The translations under genes and the position numbers were made by a program. Positions 6,996-14,412 of a DNA stretch of 43,103 nucleotides are shown here, piece by piece. The notes under the pieces are model-generated. The model ran no database searches. It worked only from the letters and a program-made list of their open reading frames with translations, and was not told where the DNA came from. Source of the stretch: UBA3478 sp964217345 (GTDB taxonomy: Bacteria > Bacteroidota > Bacteroidia > Flavobacteriales > Flavobacteriaceae); assembly GCA_964217345.1 (NCBI GenBank), contig CAXPJI010000008.1, positions 1 through 43,103 of the forward strand, written 5' to 3'. Position 1 is the first letter of the stretch; each line of letters starts with the position of its first letter.

Positions 6996-8501
6996 CTACC
7001 AGATACCCTTCAGCCGCTCCTTCTCTAAACGGATCGCTTCATTCGTTGGATTATCGACGGCTATCTGATTGTAACCCTGGTCAGGGAACACCTGCAAGGT
7101 CATTAAAGTTTTTCCTCCTGCTACGAGAAGCTCGATGGAAGAAGCGTCTACATAGATTTCGAAGCTCAAAGATTCATCATTGAGGTAGCTAATGTCTGCA
7201 GTTAGCTCTTCAGAGGTAAACGCTTCACTAAACGAAACGTTTCCTGATTTAGAGCGATCAGCTACAATTTCACCATCGGCTCTATTAATGCTGAACACTA
7301 CTCGCTCGGTGTCATTCTGTAAAGCAAAACTAAATGCCTCAGCTGCTGTTTCTAAATAAATCCTAGATTGACTAGCACCCTCAAAAGGAATAAGTGATTG
7401 ACCTGAAGAGAGAGTCTCAACAGACGAGCCTTCTACTTTTAGACTGGCAGCTGCTTCTAAGATTTGACTTTGAAGACGGACACCGTCGGTTGCCTGAAAT
7501 AAAGACAGTTTTCTAGGCAAGGTCATCGAGCTTCTCCAAGCTTCTGTCGGAGTCTGCTGGGCATAGGCCCAGTTACTCATCCATCCGATAAACACCCTAG
7601 AATCATCGGGCACATCGTTGTAGGTGACTCCAGCATAGTTATCGGGCCCGTGATCTACCCAACGAATATCTTCCTGATCGGTTGAAAAAGTATAACCATC
7701 AAAATCGCCAATAAAATATTGAGTGGCACTACCTCCATTCGGGCCTCCCGGATTAATACTAATTAGTAGCACCCAATGCTTTTCGCCATTAAGCTCTAGC
7801 TCGAAAAGATCTGGGCATTCCCATACCCCTCCGTGGGCACCAACCCCTTGACCGAAGGTCGAACTGAGTTCCCAATCAATTAGGTTCGATGAACGAAAGA
7901 GTTGAAGGTGATCGCCGGCCACTAGGCTCATAATCCATGATGACGATGCTTCGTGCCAAAAAACCTTCGGGTCTCTAAAGTCTTTTACTCCTGGATTGGC
8001 AATGACTGGATTGTTTTGGTACATCGTCCAAGTATCGCCGTGGTAAAGACTGTAGGCGATTCCTTGAGTCTGATAGTCGATTTTACCTGCCTTCTCAGTC
8101 TCCATTTTGTGATAGGTAAAAATGGCAATGAGCGGCGGGTTTTCGGTCGTACCTAAACCTGAAGTATTCTCCTTATCGTAGACCGCGCTCCCTGAGAAAA
8201 TATATCCGTGCTCATCAGGAAACAATGCAATAGGTTTGTTTTCCCAATGAATCAAATCCTTACTTACCGCATGCCCCCAGTGCATAGGCCCCCAAACGAT
8301 ATCCTCAGGATAATACTGATAGAATAAATGGTAGGTTCCGTTTTCAAAGATTAATCCGTTCGGATCGTTCATCCATTTCTGTGGAGGAGAAAAATGATAT
8401 TGTAATCGGTAAGGCTCGTTATAATTCATAGTGGTCGTTGTGCTACATGCACCTAATAGCAGTGCAAAACTCGCGATAAAAACTTTTCTAATGCTCATCA
8501 T
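6996..8501 (-). CDS. GH32 fructan beta-fructosidase / levanase-type lipoprotein
   Basis: 501 aa from the ATG at 8501 (a second ATG at 8498 is equally possible; longer in-frame extensions would bury the signal). The lipoprotein signal ends in LLGAC (Cys19). The five-bladed propeller holds the GH32 catalytic motifs: WMNDPNG with nucleophile Asp46, FRDP with the transition-state stabiliser Asp177, and WECPD with acid/base Glu228. A C-terminal beta-sandwich follows (SFEIYVDASSIELLVAGGK, with the typical DxSSIEL). The enzyme releases fructose from levan, inulin or sucrose at the cell surface. No SusC/SusD pair, fructokinase or hybrid sensor is nearby, so it is not part of a complete utilisation locus here. 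A possible promoter (TTG-N23-TATATTTT) lies in the 60-base gap shared with the divergent gene at 8562. Confidence 0.93.
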   Translation of the reverse strand: MMSIRKVFIASFALLLGACSTTTTMNYNEPYRLQYHFSPPQKWMNDPNGLIFENGTYHLFYQYYPEDIVWGPMHWGHAVSKDLIHWENKPIALFPDEHGYIFSGSAVYDKENTSGLGTTENPPLIAIFTYHKMETEKAGKIDYQTQGIAYSLYHGDTWTMYQNNPVIANPGVKDFRDPKVFWHEASSSWIMSLVAGDHLQLFRSSNLIDWELSSTFGQGVGAHGGVWECPDLFELELNGEKHWVLLISINPGGPNGGSATQYFIGDFDGYTFSTDQEDIRWVDHGPDNYAGVTYNDVPDDSRVFIGWMSNWAYAQQTPTEAWRSSMTLPRKLSLFQATDGVRLQSQILEAAASLKVEGSSVETLSSGQSLIPFEGASQSRIYLETAAEAFSFALQNDTERVVFSINRADGEIVADRSKSGNVSFSEAFTSEELTADISYLNDESLSFEIYVDASSIELLVAGGKTLMTLQVFPDQGYNQIAVDNPTNEAIRLEKERLKGIW

Positions 8502-8561
8502 TGGGCTATTTTGGTTGAAAATATACAAATTCATTCACCCCGCCTCTCCAATCCTACAAAA

Positions 8562-9188
8562 ATGACCGATACACAGGCACTTACCATCTTTTGTAAAACA
8601 CCTAAGAAAGGGTTTGTAAAAACCCGTCTTGCTGCCAGTGTGGGGGATCAGAAGGCTTTAGAGGTCTACCTTAACCTTTTAAACATTACAGATGAAGAGA
8701 CCAGACCCTTCTCATCTTCAAGACATTTATTCTTAGCGAGTGCCTTAGAAGATTCTGTAGAAAAAATGCGATCTACTCTTCAACAGCAAGGCCTATTTAC
8801 CGATCCTAAAACTAACTTTGCAATTCAGCAAGGAGAAGATCTTGGTCAGCGAATGATTGCAGCATTCAAAAAGCTCTTCCAAAACCATCAATCGGTGGTC
8901 CTTATTGGCTGTGATCTTCCAGATTTAACCTCTGCACTAATCTCTAATGCTTTCGATGCACTCCAGAGTAATGATGTAGTAATAGGCCCTAGTTGTGATG
9001 GTGGCTATTATCTCATTGGCTTGAACAAGGAGACCCCCGACCTATTTAAAGAGATTTCTTGGAGCACGGAAAAGGTTTTAAATCAAACAATGGAAAAGGC
9101 TGAAAGACTTTCGCTAAAAGTTCAACTCTTAGATCAATTGAGAGACATTGACACCCTAGAAGACCTGCATTTCAGCAAACTTAAATAG
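8562..9188 (+). CDS. DUF2064 / TIGR04282-type glycosyltransferase-like protein (arsenosugar-associated family)
   Basis: 208 aa from the ATG at 8562; an upstream TTG in frame would overlap the divergent GH32 start region. It has a nucleotide-diphospho-sugar transferase-like fold: ALTIFCKTPKKGFVKTRLA (residues 6-24; the family K-x-P-x-x-G-x-V-K-T-R-L signature), EDLGQRM, VVLIGCDLPDLT (112-123), VIGPSCDGGYYLIGL (140-154) and the end motif RDIDTLEDL. The family named TIGR04282 is annotated as arsenosugar biosynthesis glycosyltransferase because it co-occurs with ArsM and ArsS. Here it precedes punA by 48 bases and the ArsM-like gene by one more gene, which fits that assignment. The activity itself has not, to my knowledge, been demonstrated for this subgroup. 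Confidence 0.85.
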   Translation: MTDTQALTIFCKTPKKGFVKTRLAASVGDQKALEVYLNLLNITDEETRPFSSSRHLFLASALEDSVEKMRSTLQQQGLFTDPKTNFAIQQGEDLGQRMIAAFKKLFQNHQSVVLIGCDLPDLTSALISNAFDALQSNDVVIGPSCDGGYYLIGLNKETPDLFKEISWSTEKVLNQTMEKAERLSLKVQLLDQLRDIDTLEDLHFSKLK

Positions 9189-9236
9189 GTTAGTAAAGGT
9201 TTAGTATCCGCCCAAAATAGTCGTAATTTAGAGGCT

Positions 9237-10046
9237 ATGTTAACAGAAGATGTTTTAAAAGAATCTCTAGCATTCTTGCGTTCCAAAGGATTCGGAGATG
9301 CGGAGGTCGGTATCATTTTAGGCACAGGCCTTGGTCAGTTTGTCGATGAAATAACCATTGAGGCGGTAGCCCATTATCACCATATTCCTTACTTCCCCAT
9401 ATCCACAGTTGAATACCACTCAGGAAAACTCCTTTATGGTACACTTCAGGGTAAAAAGGTGGTCGTAATGCAAGGCAGGTTTCACCTCTATGAAGGCTAT
9501 GACTTTGTAGAACTGACGTACCCGATACGTGTGATGCACGCTCTAGGAATTAATAAACTTTTGGTTTCGAATGCTGCAGGAGCCATTAACCCTGACTACA
9601 GAAAAGGGGATTTATTACTTATAGACGACCATATCAACCTACAAGGAGGATCACCACTTGCCTTCTCGAACGTGAGTGAATTCGGGCCCCGATTTGTAGA
9701 TATGATTTGTCCGTATGATGCAGAACTTTCAAAAATAGTAGAAGAAAAGGCAAGCAGTGTTGGAATAAAACTTCACCGTGGGGTTTATGCAGCCGTTATA
9801 GGGCCTCAACTCGAAACTCGTGCCGAGTATCGAATGCTGAGAATCCTAGGTGCCGATGCGGTAGGTATGAGCACGGTACCCGAGGTTATTGTGGCCAACC
9901 AACTCAACCTTCCTGTAATTGCGATTTCAGTGATTACCGATGAATGTGACCCTGATCATCTGCAGCCCATAAACGTGCCAGAAATCATGGAAATCGCAAA
10001 GGCCAGCGAACCAAAACTTATCCAACTTTTTAAATCAGTTATTTAA
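9237..10046 (+). CDS. punA: Purine nucleoside phosphorylase, trimeric type, with Asp in the base-recognition position
   Basis: 269 aa, full length for the trimeric PNP/MTAP family. It splits purine nucleosides with phosphate into base and (deoxy)ribose-1-phosphate. Motifs: GIILGTGLGQF (25-35), phosphate-site GRFHLYEGY (80-88), SNAAGAINPDYRKGDLLLIDDHI, the base-contacting Glu193 in GPQLETRAEY, and GMSTVPEVIVANQ (210-222). In VITDECDP the position of human PNP Asn243 is Asp235, as in the adenine-specific methylthioadenosine phosphorylases, suggesting acceptance of 6-aminopurines. The stop overlaps the ArsM-like start by one base (TAATG). A weak -7 box (TAATTTAG, 9224-9231) precedes it. In this context the substrate could be an arsenic-bearing adenosine; ordinary purine salvage is the alternative. 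Confidence 0.93.
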   Translation: MLTEDVLKESLAFLRSKGFGDAEVGIILGTGLGQFVDEITIEAVAHYHHIPYFPISTVEYHSGKLLYGTLQGKKVVVMQGRFHLYEGYDFVELTYPIRVMHALGINKLLVSNAAGAINPDYRKGDLLLIDDHINLQGGSPLAFSNVSEFGPRFVDMICPYDAELSKIVEEKASSVGIKLHRGVYAAVIGPQLETRAEYRMLRILGADAVGMSTVPEVIVANQLNLPVIAISVITDECDPDHLQPINVPEIMEIAKASEPKLIQLFKSVI

Positions 10047-11011
10047 TGAGTTATCTAGACGCCACTCATGATTTATACACCAAAGCTGCTGAAACCCCTG
10101 AGATAGGCTTGTGCTGCACCACTAGCCCGATATGGCAGTTTCCTGGCTTGTCGATTCCTAAAAGGATGCAAGAAATGAACTACGGATGCGGAACAACAGT
10201 TTCTGCTTCTGATTTGGTAGGCAATCCTAAAATACTCTACGTCGGAGTAGGCGGAGCTATGGAGCTGCTTCAGTTCGCGTATTTCTCTAGAGAAAAGGGG
10301 AATATTATCGGGGTAGACTCCGTCGACAGAATGCTTCAAGCGGCAGAAGAGAATCTTTTAGTGGCTGAGAAAGAAAATGAATGGTTCGAACGTGATTTTA
10401 TCGAACTCAAAAAAGGCGATGCGCTAAACTTGCCTATTGAAGATGAATCTGTCGATATTGCTGCACAAAATTGCCTCTTTAATATTTTCAAAGCAGAAGA
10501 TCTCAAAAAGGCCATTTCAGAAATGTATCGAGTATTAAAGCCTCACGGTAGACTCGTTATGAGTGATCCTATTTGTGAACAACCGATGTCTGAAACACTT
10601 CGAAACGATGACCGCTTACGAGCAGAGTGTTTGAGCGGAGCTATTCCACTAAAAGACTACCTCAAGGCACTTACTGAAGCTGGCTTTGGTACTATCGAGG
10701 TGAGGGCAAAGCACTCGTATCGCATTCTTGATCCTAAACATTATTCGACCGACCAGCTGATACATATTGAATCGGTTGAAGTGTGTGCGATTAAAGATCC
10801 GATGCCCCCAGACGGGCCGTGCATTTTTACGGGTAAAACCGCCATTTATTTCGGAGAAGAGGAGTACTTTGATGATCATAAAGGCCACCTTCTTTTAAAG
10901 CACCAACCACTCGCAGTCTGCGATAAAACGGCCGCTCAACTGGGTGGTTTAAATGCCGACATCCACATCAGCGAGTCAACCTATCATTACAGAGGAGGAG
11001 GCTGCTGTTAA
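10046..11011 (+). CDS. arsM: ArsM-like metalloid (arsenite) S-adenosylmethionine methyltransferase, cysteine-rich
   Basis: 321 aa. A class I SAM-binding core is seen: ILYVGVGGAMELLQFA (motif I, 63-78), GVDSVDRML (89-97), GDALNLPIEDESVD (124-137) and YRVLKPHGRLVMSD. It carries the ArsM-type cysteines: Cys48 in NYGCG, Cys143 in QNCLFNIF (compare SNCVINL of ArsM) and Cys195 in ECLSGAIPL (compare ECIGGAL), plus Cys23-Cys24 and a terminal GGGCC (Cys320-Cys321); eleven cysteines in all. ArsM converts arsenite to methyl- and dimethylarsenicals through cysteine-bound As(III). The long tail beyond the methyltransferase core resembles that of the arsenosugar-associated ArsM subgroup. Start and stop both overlap neighbours as TAATG, so it is coupled to punA and the oxidoreductase. 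Another soft metalloid is possible as substrate. Confidence 0.85.
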   Translation: MSYLDATHDLYTKAAETPEIGLCCTTSPIWQFPGLSIPKRMQEMNYGCGTTVSASDLVGNPKILYVGVGGAMELLQFAYFSREKGNIIGVDSVDRMLQAAEENLLVAEKENEWFERDFIELKKGDALNLPIEDESVDIAAQNCLFNIFKAEDLKKAISEMYRVLKPHGRLVMSDPICEQPMSETLRNDDRLRAECLSGAIPLKDYLKALTEAGFGTIEVRAKHSYRILDPKHYSTDQLIHIESVEVCAIKDPMPPDGPCIFTGKTAIYFGEEEYFDDHKGHLLLKHQPLAVCDKTAAQLGGLNADIHISESTYHYRGGGCC

Positions 11012-12312
11012 TGGATGAGAAAATCGTCATTATCGGCAATGGTATTGCAGGAAGTACTCTAGCACTTGAGTTAGCTGAGAAAGGAACTGCTTCAGTGACC
11101 CTGATCTCTGATGAAAGCCCTTATTTCTTCTCTAGAACTGCCCTGATGTATGTCTATATGGGGCATTTAACCAAAGAACAACTCGAACCCGTTTCTAGAG
11201 AAAGTTGGGCCCAATCTCCCATTCAGCGAGTCAAGGCCCGGGTTTTATCGATTCGTCCAGAAGACAAAGAGCTATCCTTTCAATCCAGTGAAGGGGACGT
11301 AAAGCAACTCTCCTATGATCGACTAGTGATTGCGACAGGATCAAAACCTGCCTTTTACGATTGGAAAGGGCAAGAAGCTGAAGGAGTCTTAGGGCTTTAC
11401 CATTTAAGCGATTTAGAAAAACTAGAAAAATGGGCTCCGAATGCTTCTGCTTGTCCCGAAGCTGTTGTGATTGGGGGCGGATTAATTGGAATCGAGCTCT
11501 GCGAAATGCTACTCAGTCGCCAAATAAAAACAACCTTAATTATTAGAGAAAGCTTTTTCTGGTCAAGCCACTTGCCAGAATCTGATGCGCAGTTTGTAGA
11601 AAAGCACATCCAATCGCATCACTTAAATCTCATAAAAGAAGATGAGTTACTAGAAATAAGTACAGATGAGACCGGTCGCGTCTCTTCGATTCAAACCAAA
11701 AAAGGCGAGACGATTTCGTGTAATTTAGTCGGAATTACTACCGGTGTGCGTCCGAACATTGAGTTTTTAAAAACGAGCAGATTAGAATTAGACAAAGGGA
11801 TACTCGTCGATGAATATCTCAAAACCTCAGATCCCTCGATTTATGCCATTGGCGACTGTGCTCAGGTTAGAAATCCACTTTCGAATCGTTCCGCAATCGA
11901 ACCCGTATGGTATTCGGGTAAATTGATGGGGGAAGCCCTTGCTCAGACTTTTTCCGGCCAACCGGCCCCATATAACCCCGGTATATGGTACAACTCAGCA
12001 AAGTTTTTCGATCTCGAATACCAGACCTATGGCAAAGTCCACCCAAAAGCATCGCAGCCGGAGAATGAACAACAATTTCATTGGGAGGCCGATGAGAAAG
12101 CGATGACCTTCGCCTATGATAAAACGTCCGGTGCATTTTTAGGAATCAACAGCTTTGGCATTCGTCTGAATCATCGTATAGTCAGCAGCTGGATTGAAAC
12201 GGCTATTACTATTCAAGAAGTAATTGATCGTTTAGAAGAAGCCCATTTTGATCCAGAATTTAGTCATCGATACTACAACCAGATTAAACATGCATTCGTA
12301 CAGAACCAATAA
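11011..12312 (+). CDS. FAD/NAD(P)H pyridine-nucleotide-disulfide-type oxidoreductase
   Basis: 433 aa. The N-terminal FAD dinucleotide motif IIGNGIAGSTLALELAEKG (7-25), RLVIATGSKP (104-113), NAD(P)H-binding VVIGGGLIGIELCEML (152-167) and the second FAD motif YAIGDCAQV (278-286) place it with NirB-like, rubredoxin-reductase-like flavoproteins. The first half lacks the CxxxxC redox pair of disulfide reductases, so it should pass electrons from NAD(P)H to an Fe-S partner. The obvious partner is the membrane polyferredoxin encoded next, whose start lies inside the last 23 bases of this gene. Upstream it is coupled to the ArsM-like gene by TAATG. Placement suggests it serves the arsenic/sugar pathway; the acceptor is inferred. 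Confidence 0.88.
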   Translation: MDEKIVIIGNGIAGSTLALELAEKGTASVTLISDESPYFFSRTALMYVYMGHLTKEQLEPVSRESWAQSPIQRVKARVLSIRPEDKELSFQSSEGDVKQLSYDRLVIATGSKPAFYDWKGQEAEGVLGLYHLSDLEKLEKWAPNASACPEAVVIGGGLIGIELCEMLLSRQIKTTLIIRESFFWSSHLPESDAQFVEKHIQSHHLNLIKEDELLEISTDETGRVSSIQTKKGETISCNLVGITTGVRPNIEFLKTSRLELDKGILVDEYLKTSDPSIYAIGDCAQVRNPLSNRSAIEPVWYSGKLMGEALAQTFSGQPAPYNPGIWYNSAKFFDLEYQTYGKVHPKASQPENEQQFHWEADEKAMTFAYDKTSGAFLGINSFGIRLNHRIVSSWIETAITIQEVIDRLEEAHFDPEFSHRYYNQIKHAFVQNQ

Positions 12313-13729
12313 CATACAAAAGGTATTTACCTATTTGGGGCTATCTGGCCTAGCGGTTTTAATCCTTGCGGGATTTACCGCCTCTTTCCTCAAATCAGCA
12401 GGTCTTTTTCTCGGTCTAGGACTTATCAGCCTTGGAGTTATCGGCTATACCTTTTCTAGCTATTCAGGCTTACCCCAGGGTATTAAAAACAACGGTGTTT
12501 GGTACCGATCCCTAACTTCAAGAGGTATTGTCGCTTGGGTAGTCGGAGTGATTTTAACCGCGTTTTATATAATACTCTACTTTTATCCTGAACACTTAGA
12601 GGGACTTATTCGGTTATTCGACCCTTTAAGCGAGGGGTTGAGTGGAAAAAAGGCTTCGCAGTGGTTCGTATACGGGGTGCTTTATACCCTCGCTATCGTA
12701 CTCTTTGGAATTAAGTTTATTGTAAAATACAAGCACTCCAAATACCAAAAGTACCGAACCTACAGCGTCATCTTTTTTCAAACGATTTTCGCGTTTCTGA
12801 TACCCGAGATGATGGCTCGACTGAATGGGGACCTGCCCTATTACGATTTGAAAAGCATTTGGCCTTTGAATTATTACCTTTTCGACGGCTACCAATTAGA
12901 TGGATTTCTACAAAACGGCAGCCTAGGAACTGCACTTTTGATCTTTGGTATTCTTAGTACGCTAATTATTACACCTATTCTGACCTATAAATTTGGTAAA
13001 CGATGGTACTGCTCCTGGGTTTGTGGATGCGGTGGTCTTGCTGAGACTGCAGGAGATCCCTTTAGACAATTGAGCGATAAAAGTCTTCGAGCATGGAAAC
13101 TCGAAAGATGGATGATTCATCTTATACTGGTCTGGGTATTCATTAGTACCGTTGGGGTGGTTTACAGTTATCTTCTGCAAGCTCCTGATTCTTATTTGTT
13201 AGGACCTAAAACATTCCTTCTTTCAGTAAGTTTTGTTTTTAGCCTCGTGGTGGGATTAATTTTATGGAAGCGCAGGGATTGGCTAGCGAAAGATGCCCAA
13301 TCTTCAGCTATTGCAATCAGCTCAGTAATTGTTCTGCTTTTAGGGTTTTTCTTTTTCAGTGAGAGTGATCGAGTACTGTTTATACCCTCATATCAGATTC
13401 GATCTGCCTACGGATTCTTCATCGGCAGTATCTTTTCTGGGGTAATTGGAACGGGGTTTTATCCGATACTAGGAAACAGAGTTTGGTGTCGATTCGGATG
13501 TCCAATGGCCGCAATTTTGGGAATTCAGCAAAAGCTATTCTCCAAATTTAGGATCAGTACCAATGGTGGACAGTGTATCTCTTGCGGAAATTGCTCCGCT
13601 TACTGCGAAATGGGAATAGACGTGCGTGCCTACGCCCAACGTGAAGAACCTATAAAAAGAGCCTCTTGTGTAGGATGCGGAATCTGCTCAGCTGTTTGTC
13701 CGAGAGGGGTGCTTCGACTAGAATCATGA
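12290..13729 (+). CDS. NapH/NosR-like membrane polyferredoxin
   Basis: 479 aa from the ATG at 12290, which overlaps the preceding gene by 23 bases. About nine or ten hydrophobic segments are arranged around two CxxxC motifs near membrane edges (WYCSWVCGCGG, Cys241/Cys245/Cys247, and WCRFGCPMA, Cys400/Cys404), as in the 4Fe-4S_12_5 domain of NapH, NosR and CcoG. The C-terminus has two classical [4Fe-4S] motifs: Cys429-x2-Cys432-x2-Cys435-x3-Cys439 and Cys460-x2-Cys463-x2-Cys466-x3-Cys470-Pro. Such proteins carry electrons between quinol or flavoproteins and periplasmic or membrane enzymes. It is not a radical-SAM protein (no CxxxCxxC). ATGA overlap couples it to the next gene. No nap, nos or cco genes are near. 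Confidence 0.88.
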   Translation: MHSYRTNNIQKVFTYLGLSGLAVLILAGFTASFLKSAGLFLGLGLISLGVIGYTFSSYSGLPQGIKNNGVWYRSLTSRGIVAWVVGVILTAFYIILYFYPEHLEGLIRLFDPLSEGLSGKKASQWFVYGVLYTLAIVLFGIKFIVKYKHSKYQKYRTYSVIFFQTIFAFLIPEMMARLNGDLPYYDLKSIWPLNYYLFDGYQLDGFLQNGSLGTALLIFGILSTLIITPILTYKFGKRWYCSWVCGCGGLAETAGDPFRQLSDKSLRAWKLERWMIHLILVWVFISTVGVVYSYLLQAPDSYLLGPKTFLLSVSFVFSLVVGLILWKRRDWLAKDAQSSAIAISSVIVLLLGFFFFSESDRVLFIPSYQIRSAYGFFIGSIFSGVIGTGFYPILGNRVWCRFGCPMAAILGIQQKLFSKFRISTNGGQCISCGNCSAYCEMGIDVRAYAQREEPIKRASCVGCGICSAVCPRGVLRLES

Positions 13730-14412
13730 TTTATGTAATTATCCCTGCACTAAACGAAGAGGAGGCAATTGCTAGGGTTATTGCAGATATACCTGAATCA
13801 GTCACCGAAGTAGTAGTGATTGATAATGGTTCAACAGATCGAACTTCAGAGGTTGCAAGAAAGGCCGGAGCTACCGTTCTTAAAGAATCTCGAGCGGGCT
13901 ATGGTTATGCCTGTCTCAAAGGAATCACCTATTTGAAAGACCAACAACAAAATGGGGATATCATTGTCTTCTTAGATGGTGATTATTCGGATTACCCCGA
14001 AGAACTAACCTCTCTAGTGGCTCCTATCGAGAAGGACAATTATGATTTAGTGATCGGTACTCGAAATAATCCTTTACTACAAAAAGGAGCCCTCACTCCA
14101 CAACAACGATTCGGCAATGCGCTTGCCACTCGATTAATGGCCCTATTGTATGGCGGAAAGTATACCGATCTCGGTCCCTTTAGAGCCATAAGCTTCGATG
14201 CCTTAGATCGACTAAAAATGCAGGATAAAACTTACGGATGGACGGTTGAAATGCAACTCAAAGCGCTAAAACATCGATTAAGGTATACCGAAGTACCCGT
14301 TAACTATCGTCCACGTATCGGTGAATCCAAGGTGTCTGGCACCCTTAAAGGAACGATCATGGCCGGTTACAAAATACTCGGTTGGATATTTATTTACGCA
14401 TTCAAGAAATGA
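13726..14412 (+). CDS. GT2 glycosyltransferase, DPM1 / polyprenyl-phosphate sugar synthase-like
   Basis: 228 aa. ATG at 13726 overlaps the previous TGA (ATGA); upstream in-frame starts lie inside the ferredoxin motif and are rejected. The GT-A fold starts IIPALNEEEAIARVIADIP (5-23), then VVVIDNGSTDRT (29-40), FLDGDYSDYPEEL with the DxD-like metal site (82-94), VIGTRNNPL, and FGNALATRLMALL followed by YTDLGPFRAI. The C-terminal segment GTIMAGYKILGWIFIYAFKK is hydrophobic and may associate with the membrane. This is the type that transfers a sugar to a polyprenyl phosphate. It is not the TIGR04283 arsenosugar GT2, which has a FLHADT segment missing here. The membrane glycosyltransferase at 15821 could use its product. 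Confidence 0.85.
   Translation: MIYVIIPALNEEEAIARVIADIPESVTEVVVIDNGSTDRTSEVARKAGATVLKESRAGYGYACLKGITYLKDQQQNGDIIVFLDGDYSDYPEELTSLVAPIEKDNYDLVIGTRNNPLLQKGALTPQQRFGNALATRLMALLYGGKYTDLGPFRAISFDALDRLKMQDKTYGWTVEMQLKALKHRLRYTEVPVNYRPRIGESKVSGTLKGTIMAGYKILGWIFIYAFKK

Noticed and set aside
6593..7028. Plus-strand open frames opposite the Rieske gene
   Set aside because: They are antisense to a gene with clear motifs and carry no recognisable domain or start signal.
12290..13729. Polyferredoxin as the missing radical-SAM ArsS
   Set aside because: Its cysteines form two CxxCxxCxxxC ferredoxin motifs and CxxxC membrane motifs; there is no CxxxCxxC and no SAM-binding barrel.
13726..14412. GT2 as the TIGR04283 arsenosugar glycosyltransferase
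   Set aside because: It lacks FLHADT and GRAxQMN-type segments and instead matches DPM1-like enzymes.
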